The notes beneath the pieces were generated by a model. The model was not told the origin of the DNA. It worked only from the letters and a program-made list of their open reading frames with translations, and ran no database searches. A stretch of DNA of 64,000 nt. Origin: CAYPPG01 sp964412555. GTDB taxonomy: Bacteria > Hinthialibacterota > Hinthialibacteria > Hinthialibacterales > Hinthialibacteraceae. Positions 1 through 8,825 of this stretch are shown one piece after another (position 1 is the stretch's first letter; every line of letters begins with the position of its first letter). A program made the translations under genes and the position numbers. The stretch spans positions 130,656-194,655 of the forward strand of contig CAYPPG010000005.1 of NCBI GenBank assembly GCA_964412555.1, given 5' to 3'.

Positions 1-102
1 AATTAAAATGGATAATACTGTTACTTTTCGCATATTTACCTCGATTGTTTTTTTTAAAACTAGAATGTAAGGGTAAACCTTTGAAGGCCGTCTCAAAAAG
101 GG

Positions 103-120
103 GTAGACACATAGGTCTAC
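103..120. repeat. Short inverted repeat upstream of the first gene
   Basis: GTAGAC and GTCTAC face each other around a 6-nt loop. The hairpin resembles the GTAG...CTAC stems of the repeats near 33.0 and 37.4 kb and may be a degenerate member of that group. It has no T-tract and is not a convincing terminator. Confidence 0.4.
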
Positions 121-226
121 ACCTACAGATGTATAAAGTCTAATAAAGATGAATTAAAATGAAATGCAAGTGGAACAATTCGCTCATCCTGGATATGAGT
201 AGATATCATAAGCCGGAGGAAATACG

Positions 227-700
227 ATGAAAAAATATGTTTCTTGTCTCATGCTTTCTTTATCTTTTGTGTTGTTTTCTCTCGAAGTCTTGGCAGTCGA
301 ACGTTTTATCGCGAAAGAAACATTGAAAGAAAAAGTCGCAGGATTTTGGAACGGGCAACTGGTGGGAAATTATATGGGATTCCCCTTTGAAAATGTGTTC
401 GTGGAGGAACCGGTGCCGTTCCTTGTCACTCGGTATTACACCTATAAGGATAAAGATCAGGTCAAAATGAACAGCAACGATCTGCGCGGTTTCGTGAACA
501 TATTTGCCGGAGCGATGGAGGGTGCGTTTTCCGACGATGATACGGATATCGAGTTTGTCACCCTGCATGGCGTGGAGAAACACGGTCTCGATATTACCTA
601 TCCCGAAATTGCAGAAATGTGGAAAACGCATATCAACCGGAAAATATGGGTGGCGAATCGGTACAAAAGATGGAATGGATGGGTATTTTGTGAATTGTGA
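227..700 (+). pseudogene. Truncated secreted ADP-ribosylglycohydrolase-like protein
   Basis: The frame opens with ATG 7 nt after GGAGG and a signal peptide (residues 1-23, cut near LEVLA/VE). It continues with hallmarks of the ADP-ribosylglycohydrolase (DraG/ARH) fold: a GFWNGQLVGNYMGFPFE segment (39-55), an acidic metal-binding cluster SDDDTD (102-107) and EIAEMWKTHIN (128-137). Family members usually exceed 300 residues and carry a second metal site near the C-terminus. Here the similarity stops at about residue 145, and a short unrelated tail (YKRWNGWVFCEL) leads to a stop. No family continuation is visible in other frames downstream, so a deletion is more likely than a single frameshift. 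It is probably inactive, though expression of the fragment cannot be excluded. The family assignment is from recognised motifs. Confidence 0.65.
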
Positions 701-946
701 TTTTTGAATATTTTAAATTAATTCCAAGGCGATAATACACATTTTCGCAGTTTGTAAACCACGCCGGCCGATCTTTTGCCGTTCGGGAGTAAGGCGCATA
801 ATGGAAATCCTTTCTTGTTTTCGAAACAAGTTGAATATGCTTGATAGGTACAGTTTATTGTAATGTGCCAGGGGATTATGTGAAAAAGCAGTCTTTACCA
901 TGTGCAATGCGGTCTTTGCATGAATGGGAGCTCAAACGAAGGAGAA

Positions 947-2305
947 TTACATGGAGAAAAACGGTCTTTTCACGCCGCTTTGCAAGCAAGTCCAGATTTG
1001 ATTATAAGACCAATCCCACAGACGCCCTTTATCGACCGAGAGCGCGACCGGTTCGACTGCCCAACCGCCGGGATAACAAAATGCGCCGATCCATTGAACA
1101 ACGATCGAGAAAAGCAAACAGATTGCAAACACTGTTGCAAGAAATCGAGAATTTGAAATTCGAGACCATATCGCAGCGATATATATCATAAGGAAGGGAT
1201 ACGTTTCAATTTGATAGCGGGGACCATAATGTGAATTACCACCCCACCATACGGCGTACTTCCCGAAGATGATCAACATGACGAGGGGAATAAAAATCGT
1301 CCATGCAAACAAGCGCCAAATCGATTCTTGCTTCTTCCAAATAGCGATCATACCCCAAAGTGCATATAAGAAAAACGGGCTGAAGATCAACAGACCTCGG
1401 CTTGGACTGATCCATTGGCCGCTGAAACCAATCCATAAGGGGGTGGACCAGGAATCCCCTCTGACACGGTCCAGTTCCCAATGAAGAGAATGTAAGACAA
1501 CGTCGCCACCTTTCCAAGAATCGAAAATCAAATAATTGTATGTGATCAATGTCATGGTTAACAGAAATGCCGGAAGAATAAATGGCCACGAATGTAGCCG
1601 ATAGCGAAAAAGAAGGATGAGACAAAGCCCGACAGCCCCGATTCCATTTACCGTCCGGCACAAGACGGCAAAACCCGCACACGAACCGGCAAGAAAAAGA
1701 AAAAATGAGAAAGATGAAAAGAAAGATCGGGCATCGATGCTATGATCTTGTGCTTCTAGAGCACGGATCAAAAAGTAAAAACAACTCACCCACCAAAATA
1801 AACCGGGACCATGCTGCCACAAACTTTGCGACGCGATCGGCCAAAGCGCTGTACCAAACGCGAAAGCAGCCGCAAGGATCAACGCCCCTCTTTTTTCGAT
1901 CAATCTTTTCAATGCCAAGTATAAGATCAACACCGAAAGCGAAGTGTACATCGCACCGGATAATTTCGATAAATATTTCCAAACTAAATCGCCCTCTCCT
2001 TTCTCTATCATCCAAATAAAGGGAGCGAAGACTGGAACAGACATGATTCCTGGAAAAATCGGATAATTGGATACAATATGTCCCTTTTGTTCGGAAACAA
2101 AATACGGCATGCGGTGATACGCGATATAATCGTGTAAATCGTCGAGAAAAATGGTGCCATGTTTCAGAATGTTCACCGTGACAAAAACGGTGGGAGTCGG
2201 ATCCCCGCTGCTAATTTCCCGCCCATTGCTCATATAAATCAGAAACGGTATGAAAAAAATCAGTAACTTATGCTTGTCAAATACGTTTTCTACAGATTGG
2301 TGCAT
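947..2305 (-). CDS. Multi-pass membrane protein, glycosyltransferase-39/PMT-like
   Basis: This protein of about 452 residues has some ten hydrophobic segments spread along its length. An N-terminal loop (SSGDPTPTVFVTVN, then GTIFLDDL) resembles the first periplasmic loop of dolichyl- or polyprenyl-phosphate-dependent GT-C glycosyltransferases, where an acidic residue near the first membrane segment is catalytic. Such enzymes move sugars or phosphoglycerol groups to envelope acceptors. The ATG at 2305 is preferred over an upstream GTG (2317) because GAG lies 7 nt before it and nothing Shine-Dalgarno-like precedes the GTG. It is monocistronic, between a gene remnant and a divergent lipoprotein gene. 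Acceptor and donor cannot be told from sequence, and a non-enzymatic role remains possible. Confidence 0.55.
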   Translation of the reverse strand: MHQSVENVFDKHKLLIFFIPFLIYMSNGREISSGDPTPTVFVTVNILKHGTIFLDDLHDYIAYHRMPYFVSEQKGHIVSNYPIFPGIMSVPVFAPFIWMIEKGEGDLVWKYLSKLSGAMYTSLSVLILYLALKRLIEKRGALILAAAFAFGTALWPIASQSLWQHGPGLFWWVSCFYFLIRALEAQDHSIDARSFFSSFSFFLFLAGSCAGFAVLCRTVNGIGAVGLCLILLFRYRLHSWPFILPAFLLTMTLITYNYLIFDSWKGGDVVLHSLHWELDRVRGDSWSTPLWIGFSGQWISPSRGLLIFSPFFLYALWGMIAIWKKQESIWRLFAWTIFIPLVMLIIFGKYAVWWGGNSHYGPRYQIETYPFLMIYIAAIWSRISNSRFLATVFAICLLFSIVVQWIGAFCYPGGWAVEPVALSVDKGRLWDWSYNQIWTCLQSGVKRPFFSM

Positions 2306-2441
2306 AAAAAGTCTCACAAATTGAAAGGTTCAATCGATTTTAAACGTGCATGAATGATTCATCTTTGATAGAATATAAAAAGATTATGAATCGTCAAACC
2401 TAGTGACAGAAGCATTACAGAAAGAAATCGAGGAAAATATT

Positions 2442-2468
2442 TTGATAATATCCTAGTTCGGTTATAAT
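2442..2468 (+). promoter_or_regulatory. Sigma-70-type promoter of the glycine-zipper lipoprotein
   Basis: TTGATA at 2442-2447 and a perfect TATAAT at 2463-2468 are separated by 15 bp (16 bp if TTTGAT is the -35). The expected start is near 2475, giving a leader of roughly 65 nt. Confidence 0.55.
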
Positions 2469-2537
2469 ATGGTACGATAATAGAATTAGAAAGTGAAAAA
2501 GCAAAAATTATGAGGATTTATCGATAAGGAAGGAGTG

Positions 2538-2876
2538 ATGAAAATGCTGAATACAAAAGTTTTTATACTCACAGTCGGTTTGGCCTTGTTCGCCTTTGGT
2601 TGTACTCCTGCTCAGAAAGGAGCAGCAGTTGGTGGTGGCGTTGGAGCCGCTGCGGGCCAAATTATCGGTGGAGATAGTGAAGCGACTCTCCTTGGTGGTG
2701 CGCTTGGTGCCCTCGGCGGCGCAATGGTGAATGATTATGTGGATGATCAGAAAAAACAAGCCGCACAACAAGGATACAACCAAGGATACAATCAGGGATC
2801 CGCTCAATCACGTCAATATGATGCGACACCGGAACCGCAAAAACCACAGCCTTACTATAATACGGCTCCGAGATAA
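2538..2876 (+). CDS. Glycine-zipper lipoprotein
   Basis: This small envelope protein (112 residues) has a hydrophobic leader ending in LFAFGC, so Cys22 is the probable lipidation site; Phe at -2 is unusual for a lipobox. Residues about 26-70 form a glycine zipper (GGGVGAAAGQIIGG, then LLGGALGALGGAMV), the motif of YMGG/OmpA-type lipoproteins that pack in or against membranes. The tail is rich in Gln, Asn, Tyr and Pro (QGYNQGYNQGS). The start is ambiguous: ATG 2538 fits AAGGA with 6 nt spacing, ATG 2544 fits AGGAG with 8 nt, and a GTG at 2535 is also in frame. It has its own promoter and terminator, so it is monocistronic. The function is unknown; envelope-stress or structural roles are common guesses for the family. 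Confidence 0.7.
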   Translation: MKMLNTKVFILTVGLALFAFGCTPAQKGAAVGGGVGAAAGQIIGGDSEATLLGGALGALGGAMVNDYVDDQKKQAAQQGYNQGYNQGSAQSRQYDATPEPQKPQPYYNTAPR

Positions 2877-2905
2877 TCATGATTTGATAGATCGTGCAGG
2901 AAGAG

Positions 2906-2928
2906 GGGCGGTCTCAGGCCGCCCTTTT
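2906..2928 (+). terminator. Rho-independent terminator of the lipoprotein gene
   Basis: GGGCGG (2906-2911) pairs with CCGCCC (2919-2924) across a 7-nt loop and is followed by TTTT. It lies between the convergent lipoprotein and galK genes. Confidence 0.75.
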
Positions 2929-2932
2929 GCAT

Positions 2933-4099
2933 CTATAACTGAATGATTTTGGCTCCTTCGCCAATCTCGCAGACCATCGTTTCACATTCTTTTCCAACTC
3001 TTTCTGTATATCTTCTTTTGATTTCCTCGGTGAATGCTTCCACTCTGTCGTGTTCCACTATATTGACAGTCGCTCCGCCAAAACCACCCCCTGTCAGTTT
3101 TGCGCCAAAACATCCGGGAATTTTATAAGCTTCTTCCACCAAGACATCCAATTCTTCACAACTGTTATCGAACAAGTCGCGGGAACTTTCATGAGAAAGC
3201 CGCATGAGCTCTCCCAGGTGAGAAATATCCTGGAGTTGTAACGCTGCCACTCCATGAAGTACGCGCTGGTTTTCTTTAAGAACATGCCGTGCCCGGCAGC
3301 GGAAGACATGATCCAAGGTATCTTCGAGATCGGTGAATTCCAATAGAGAAATATCCCGTAAAAAACGCAGCGGCCGGCCGAGATGTTCGCTTAGGGTTTG
3401 GGCAGCTGCTTCGCATTGCCGCCGCCTGGTTTTGTATTTTCCCTCGATCAATTCATGTTTGACATGTGTATTGCAAAGAACCAGTGCAGGCGCAGGGGAG
3501 GGAAGGGACAGGATTTTGTGCGCTAGAGTATCACAATCCAAAAAAAGCATCGCGCTTTCTTGCCCGAAGATGGAAGAAAATTGATCCAAAATCCCGCAGG
3601 GCATTCCGACGAAATGATTCTCCGCCCGTTGGCACAACTTGGCCAATTCCATTCTTTCGATTTCATAGGGATAAAGCGATTGGACAAAAAGAGCGACAGC
3701 TGTTTCCAAAGCGGCAGAACTGCTCACGCCGGCGCCGATAGGAAGATTTCCGCTTATCACCGCGCGGAAGCCTCCAAATTCCTTTCCCGCTTGTTTCAAT
3801 TCATACAAAACGCCTTTTACATAATTGGCCCACGGATGAGACGGATCCTGGCTCAACTCCTCGATTGGGAAGCGTGTTTCATCGTCTAAAACGGAGGTAT
3901 AAACCGTCACAAACGGTTCCTCCATTCGTTCCCCATGGATGGTGATGATCTTATCCAGTGCTACGGTTAATACATAACCTCCATTGTAATCGGTATGGTT
4001 TCCTAAGATTTCAACCCGACCCGGCGCCTTCGATGCAGAGGTGGGTGAAGTTCCATAACGATTGCTGTACAACTCAGCGCCGTCAAAAGTTGGATTCAT
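2933..4099 (-). CDS. galK: Galactokinase-like GHMP kinase
   Basis: A cytoplasmic kinase of the GHMP family (388 residues, normal for GalK) that would phosphorylate galactose at C1 for the Leloir pathway. Motif 1 APGRVEILGNHTDYNGG is at residues 25-41, the ATP loop LPIGAGVSSSAALETA near 119-134, the catalytic base Asp172 in GILDQFSS, and motif 3 KLTGGGFGGATVN near the C-terminus. Motif 1 carries Asn34 where characterised galactokinases have Glu (GEHTDYN); that Glu contacts the sugar, so a shifted substrate preference is possible. The gene is last in purL-purQ-galK, 16 nt after purQ. No other Leloir gene is present. The family is secure; galactose as substrate is less so. Confidence 0.85.
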   Translation of the reverse strand: MNPTFDGAELYSNRYGTSPTSASKAPGRVEILGNHTDYNGGYVLTVALDKIITIHGERMEEPFVTVYTSVLDDETRFPIEELSQDPSHPWANYVKGVLYELKQAGKEFGGFRAVISGNLPIGAGVSSSAALETAVALFVQSLYPYEIERMELAKLCQRAENHFVGMPCGILDQFSSIFGQESAMLFLDCDTLAHKILSLPSPAPALVLCNTHVKHELIEGKYKTRRRQCEAAAQTLSEHLGRPLRFLRDISLLEFTDLEDTLDHVFRCRARHVLKENQRVLHGVAALQLQDISHLGELMRLSHESSRDLFDNSCEELDVLVEEAYKIPGCFGAKLTGGGFGGATVNIVEHDRVEAFTEEIKRRYTERVGKECETMVCEIGEGAKIIQL

Positions 4100-4115
4100 G
4101 CTTTCCCCTTTTTGT

Positions 4116-4967
4116 CTATTTTTGTTTTAGATAATCTGCCAAAGATGCAAAGATTGCATATCCTGGCCCTGGAGAGTTCCAGTCTTCGATTTTTCCTACA
4201 ACACTCCGTCTCTTTTCTCCCCATTGCCCATTCCATGTATTGGGCACTTGGCGAAGGAAAAATGCGCGCTCCGGATGGGGCATCAAAGCCGCAACATTTC
4301 CGTTGGGATTGCAGAGACCGGCAATATTCGAATACGAACCGTTCGGATTGACGGGTAAACCTTCTTCGATATGTCCATCATCATTACAATATCTCCACAA
4401 AACCAGGTTTTGTTCTTCTAATTTACGGAGCACTTCTTCATCACTGCTGGTGAAACGGCCTTCCCCGTGTGAGACTGTCATGGGAAGTATCTCACCTTGT
4501 TGTGCAGTACGAGTGAATGGAGTTCGATTTCCATTCTCTTCGCATCGCAGATTTACCCATCCACAATGATGCCCGCGTCTGACCACATGTTTATCATAAG
4601 TAATATAATTATTGGCCAGCGCCATTTCAACTTTTTCGGGGCGTAAACCCGGCAGTAAACCGGTTTCGAGTAGGATTTGTGCGCCGTTACAGATGCCCAA
4701 AATCGGTTTGCCCTTATTGGCTTCCTGCACGAGAACTTCCAACAACGGTTCTTTCGCGGCGATTACCCCGGCTCGGACACGGTCTTCATAGGAGAAACCG
4801 CCTGGAATAATATAGGCTTCAAACGGCTCCAATTCATATGCCGGACGATTCCATCGGAATCGCGCGGCGCTCAATCCGACATGGTGTAAAGCGCGAAGGG
4901 TTTCCGTTTCACAATTCGAACCAGGGAATTGTAAAACGGCGACTTTTGGGAATAAATCGTGAGTCAT
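4116..4967 (-). CDS. purQ: Phosphoribosylformylglycinamidine synthase, glutaminase subunit
   Basis: PurQ releases ammonia from glutamine and channels it to PurL for step four of purine synthesis. The class-I amidotransferase triad is visible: Cys93 in GICNGAQIL and His231/Glu233 in PHPERA; the oxyanion region PGGFSYEDRVRAG is at 55-67. The ATG at 4967 is chosen because an upstream in-frame start would overlap purL and encode a non-conserved leader, while GAGAG precedes this ATG. At 283 residues it is longer than Bacillus-type PurQ (about 227) and closer in length to the glutaminase domain of long PurL. It is transcribed between purL and galK. Confidence 0.93.
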   Translation of the reverse strand: MTHDLFPKVAVLQFPGSNCETETLRALHHVGLSAARFRWNRPAYELEPFEAYIIPGGFSYEDRVRAGVIAAKEPLLEVLVQEANKGKPILGICNGAQILLETGLLPGLRPEKVEMALANNYITYDKHVVRRGHHCGWVNLRCEENGNRTPFTRTAQQGEILPMTVSHGEGRFTSSDEEVLRKLEEQNLVLWRYCNDDGHIEEGLPVNPNGSYSNIAGLCNPNGNVAALMPHPERAFFLRQVPNTWNGQWGEKRRSVVGKIEDWNSPGPGYAIFASLADYLKQK

Positions 4968-5011
4968 TTTGTCTCTCTTGATACTACTTTCCTTTTTATC
5001 GCTTGCTCCTA

Positions 5012-7372
5012 TCAGGTTGCAAGTGTCAATCCAAAGGCTCCGCGCCAACATTCACGCATGACAGGAATCGACAAGTCAAGGATCGGATTATCGGCATGAT
5101 CGAAAACGGCTAACCGGTTGTTTGGCGTAGTGATTCCGATCTCACAGACATCCATGGAATAGCTTTGATATTCTTTCTTGAGTGTGTCTAGGTTTTCAGA
5201 TTTTACTTCCAATAACATGCCACTCGATTCGGAAAAAAGAAGAGTGTCTTCTCGCAAATCCGAACTGAGGCGATTGAGATAGATTTCCAAGCCAAGTGTT
5301 TGGCAAGGATGCATAGCCAGAAGCATTTCCGCCGCTGCCGTCAATAAACCTCCATTTGATATATCATGTGCGCTAAGCACCAAACTTTTGCTTATCGCCT
5401 CGATTGTTCCGTAAATGATACCGCGTTCCAACGCATAACGCACAATGGGAACATTGGCTCCTTTACTTTCCCCTATGGTGCGGTAATATTCCGAGCCTCC
5501 AAGTTCATCGAAACGCTCACCCACCAGAATCAAGCGGCTGTCGCTTTGTTTTACATCCATTGTGATCGCTTTGGAAGCATCTTCGATGACACCCACACAG
5601 GCGATAATAGGAGAAGGGGGGACAGAACGCCCGCTGGCTGATTGATTGTAGAGAGATACATTACCGGAAACAAATGGAATCGGTTCCGGATCGTCCGACG
5701 AATGAAGTTGAGTCGCCGCTTCCGATAATCCCTTGATTCCTTCTTCCAATGCCCAAAAATCCTGCGGCACTTCCGGATTACCGAAATTGAGACAATCTGT
5801 CATGGCCCGGGGAACCGCTCCGATGGCAGCCACGTTTCTCATTGATTCGGCTACCGCTGTAGCGCCTCCCCAAAAGGGTGATATTTCCCCGTAAAATGGA
5901 TTTCCGTCGACGGACAATGCAATTCCGGAGGATGAACTTTCAAGCGGGACAATCAGGGAAGCATCCGCTTCCCCCGGCCGAATTACGGCATTGCCTTGCA
6001 CTTCTGTATCATAATGGCGGAATATCCATTCTTTTGATGCAATATTCGGCTGAGCCAGCATTTTCATGAAAATTTCATTCAGATTGACCGGTATGTCAAA
6101 CACCGGCTCGGTAAAGGAGCTGATCCGAGGTTCGGATGCTCTATTGTAACGAATTCCCTCCACTACGAAATCAATGGGCAATTCTGTTACGATTTGGCCA
6201 TGATGAGTGACACGCATCACCTGTTCTCGAATCGCTTTGCCGATGACATGAGCGCCGGCGCCGAAGCAGATGGATGGGAGTGTCCAATCTTCATTGTAAA
6301 TCTTCAACACTTCCGGAGTGAATTCAGGCGGAACGGCGAGAAGATACCGCTCTTGCGTTTCCGCGCAAAGTATAATTTCCGGCGGTAAATTCTCTTCAGC
6401 CACATGAACATTATCTAGGTTGATTTCGACTCCGAATCCTCCACTTTCTCCCAATTCGGACGAACAACATGCGATGCCGCCGGCCCCCAAATCTTTCATT
6501 CCGATGGAGATACCCAATTCCCGGGCACGCCGGCGCACTTCATGCGTCGCTTTGTAATGTAATAAAATATTTTTCAAGAAAGGATCGGGGATTTGGACAG
6601 CTCCTTTGTTTTCTTCTTTGTTCTCCGAATCTAGAGTCCCCGAAGCAAAGGATGCCCCGCCGAATCCGGAACGGTCCGTCGGTTTGCCCACAAGAATCAG
6701 GTCATATCCTTCCCCGCATTCAGGAACACGGCTGTGAATGATATCCTGTTCCTTCAGCAATCCGAGAGCGACGACGTTGACCAGGCAGTTGTCGTCGAAT
6801 CCATCATGGAACACGGCATCACCGCCTAAATTTGGAACCCCTAACGCATTCCCGTAATGCCAGATGCCTTCGACTACACCTTCAACGATCGATTTTGTTC
6901 GTTCTGCATAGTGTCCGTTTGGATTCCCGAAACGAAGAGGATCGGCTACCCCGATGACGGAAGCTCCCATGCAGTCTACATCTCTCACGATCCCTCCGAT
7001 ACCCGTAGCCGCTCCTTCAAAGGGGAGTACCTGTGAGGGATGGTTGTGACTTTCATGAGCGATGACGATCCCGTATCGATGATTCTCATGGGTCGTAAAA
7101 TAAATGATTCCTGCGTCTTCTTCTGGACCTTGGATGACATTTTTTCCGGAAACGGGGAGATACTTTTTTAACAGGGATTTACTGCTTTTGTACGAGCAAT
7201 GTTCACTCCATTCGATGTCGAATATGAACAATTCGGCGAGAGAGGGAGCACGGCCTAGCCGATGATAGATTTTTTGAGCTTCGTCCGGTTTGAGGGAAAG
7301 CCCAAATCGTTTCAATTCCGCAGATAAAAGTTGGATATCCGAATACGCTTCGGTTGAGATGGATGGATTCAT
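5012..7372 (-). CDS. purL: Phosphoribosylformylglycinamidine synthase, synthase subunit
   Basis: ATP-dependent synthase converting FGAR to FGAM. It is the short PurL type (786 residues) that works with separate PurQ and PurS. Visible landmarks are the N-terminal helix-rich segment, DIEWSEHCSYKSSK near 48-61 with the conserved catalytic His, QGPEEDAGIIYF, SHNHPSQVLPFEGAATGIGG, and the second-half repeat with GGATAVAESMRNVAAIGA. The start is supported by GAGG 7 nt upstream. It heads a minus-strand operon with purQ 44 nt downstream. No purS-sized frame lies between or beside them, so PurS must be encoded elsewhere or be dispensable. Confidence 0.95.
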   Translation of the reverse strand: MNPSISTEAYSDIQLLSAELKRFGLSLKPDEAQKIYHRLGRAPSLAELFIFDIEWSEHCSYKSSKSLLKKYLPVSGKNVIQGPEEDAGIIYFTTHENHRYGIVIAHESHNHPSQVLPFEGAATGIGGIVRDVDCMGASVIGVADPLRFGNPNGHYAERTKSIVEGVVEGIWHYGNALGVPNLGGDAVFHDGFDDNCLVNVVALGLLKEQDIIHSRVPECGEGYDLILVGKPTDRSGFGGASFASGTLDSENKEENKGAVQIPDPFLKNILLHYKATHEVRRRARELGISIGMKDLGAGGIACCSSELGESGGFGVEINLDNVHVAEENLPPEIILCAETQERYLLAVPPEFTPEVLKIYNEDWTLPSICFGAGAHVIGKAIREQVMRVTHHGQIVTELPIDFVVEGIRYNRASEPRISSFTEPVFDIPVNLNEIFMKMLAQPNIASKEWIFRHYDTEVQGNAVIRPGEADASLIVPLESSSSGIALSVDGNPFYGEISPFWGGATAVAESMRNVAAIGAVPRAMTDCLNFGNPEVPQDFWALEEGIKGLSEAATQLHSSDDPEPIPFVSGNVSLYNQSASGRSVPPSPIIACVGVIEDASKAITMDVKQSDSRLILVGERFDELGGSEYYRTIGESKGANVPIVRYALERGIIYGTIEAISKSLVLSAHDISNGGLLTAAAEMLLAMHPCQTLGLEIYLNRLSSDLREDTLLFSESSGMLLEVKSENLDTLKKEYQSYSMDVCEIGITTPNNRLAVFDHADNPILDLSIPVMRECWRGAFGLTLAT

Positions 7373-7439
7373 TCAAATTCCTCATAAACAGATGCACCGC
7401 ATCATCGCTTATTGCCGGTCCGGTTTTTCGAATATGCAT

Positions 7440-7445
7440 ATTATA
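7440..7445 (-). promoter_or_regulatory. Possible -10 element of the purL-purQ-galK operon
   Basis: A perfect TATAAT on the minus strand lies about 70 nt upstream of purL in the 118-bp gap after rodA. No clear -35 hexamer is found 16-18 bp further upstream, and no purine riboswitch was recognised. Confidence 0.3.
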
Positions 7446-7490
7446 TTGAATTTCGCGGGATTCACGAGGTATAGCAAGCAGGTTTTTCGA

Positions 7491-8825
7491 TTAGAAATCA
7501 TCCGGAATATGGGCCGGAATGGACATCTGGGAGCGGCTTACGAATATACTGTCTTTCAACGTTTCATGCTGGCCTCGCATACGAATGTTCATAATAAGAC
7601 CCACAGCGATCATATTGACCAACATGAACGAGCCTCCATAAGAGATGAATGTCAAAGGCAGACCGGTCACCGGTAACAAGCCGGTTACCATACCGACATT
7701 GATGAGAATATGAGAGAAAAACATCGCGATAACACCGGAAGTGAGAAGCGCTCCTTGCAGCGTCTTTGATTCCACCGCCGTATCCATACCTCGGATCAGC
7801 AATAAAAGAAATAAAGAGAGGAGGATGACCGCTCCAATAAATCCTGATTGTTCTCCAACGACGGGAAAGATAAAATCATGCTGATATTCGGGTAGAAACT
7901 TCAATGTGCTTTGGGTACCTTTCCCGAAACCTTTCCCCCAAAAACCGCCTGATCCAAGAGCGATTTTCGATTGGTTGATGTTCCAATTTTTATCATCCAG
8001 GTCCATTTCCGGCTTCAAATATCCTTCGACTCTGGCTTTCGCATGAGCCGGCACTTCTTCCCAAATTTGGCTTCCATATTCAAAGATGACGAAATAAGAA
8101 ACGAAAGCTAGACCCAAAAAAGGAATGATAATGCTCGCCGGAACTTTTTGCACAATAGCGAACAGAAGAATAAATCCAATCAATGTTACCCACATCAGCA
8201 TCAACAGTGGATCATGGCTGACACCGAAAAGACCAAGAACCGGCGAAATCATCAGAAGAAAATAGGAATAAGGCAAGCCGGCGACAAACATCATGATCAA
8301 GGTGATGGGAACGAAAACGAGCGCCGTTCCCATATCCGGTTGGCAGACGATGATCATGGAGGGGATCGCTCCAATAGCGAGTGGCTTCATTAAATCGAAC
8401 AATCCGTACCATGCTTCTTTTTTGGCGGACAATACTTTTGCAAGAAATAGAATTGTCGCCAATTTAGCAAATTCGGATGTTTGAATCTGGGGAAGAGGTC
8501 CGATTTTGATCCAGGAGCGGGCGCCATGGCTTTTTACATAAAATAAGGGAACAAAACACAACATTAAACCGATAATCCCAAGAATGTATAGAATCGGAGC
8601 ATAACGGATCAAAGTTTGATAATCAAAAAAAAGGATCACGATCAGCACGATCAAACCGATTACGGCCCATTTGAGTTGGGTAAACCACAATTGCAGATAC
8701 CAAGGCAGAACGGTCCCATCCGTTGCAGAAGCGCCCGCCAACGTTCGCACCCCGAAGCCGATCAGGATCAAGACCAGAAAAAGGGTGAGATAATCGATTT
8801 CAGACCAAATCTTTGAGCGAAACAC
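7491..8825 (-). CDS. rodA: Rod-shape SEDS peptidoglycan polymerase RodA
   Basis: Inner-membrane SEDS-family glycosyltransferase that polymerises lipid II in the elongasome with the class B transpeptidase encoded just upstream. The 444-residue frame has about ten membrane helices. Conserved stretches include VKSHGARSWIKIGPLPQIQTSE, whose ARSWI and P-x-QxSE segments are typical of RodA/FtsW, the large loop with FLPEYQHDFIF, and the late GLLPVTGLPLTFISYGGS. The GTG start lies inside the mrdA 3' end (26-nt overlap), which suggests translational coupling. It is the last gene of mreB-mreC-mreD-mrdA-rodA. FtsW and SpoVE are the alternatives; the operon supports RodA. Confidence 0.93.
   Translation of the reverse strand: MFRSKIWSEIDYLTLFLVLILIGFGVRTLAGASATDGTVLPWYLQLWFTQLKWAVIGLIVLIVILFFDYQTLIRYAPILYILGIIGLMLCFVPLFYVKSHGARSWIKIGPLPQIQTSEFAKLATILFLAKVLSAKKEAWYGLFDLMKPLAIGAIPSMIIVCQPDMGTALVFVPITLIMMFVAGLPYSYFLLMISPVLGLFGVSHDPLLMLMWVTLIGFILLFAIVQKVPASIIIPFLGLAFVSYFVIFEYGSQIWEEVPAHAKARVEGYLKPEMDLDDKNWNINQSKIALGSGGFWGKGFGKGTQSTLKFLPEYQHDFIFPVVGEQSGFIGAVILLSLFLLLLIRGMDTAVESKTLQGALLTSGVIAMFFSHILINVGMVTGLLPVTGLPLTFISYGGSFMLVNMIAVGLIMNIRMRGQHETLKDSIFVSRSQMSIPAHIPDDF

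Noticed and set aside
713..799. 28-codon minus-strand frame with AAGGA 8 nt before ATG
   Set aside because: The ribosome site is decent, but the peptide matches nothing I recognise and lies in decayed DNA beside the truncated glycohydrolase. It may be a gene remnant; not enough to annotate.
841..1191. 116-codon plus-strand frame opposite the membrane glycosyltransferase
   Set aside because: It is antisense to a protein with clear membrane helices; composition is that of a reverse-frame shadow.
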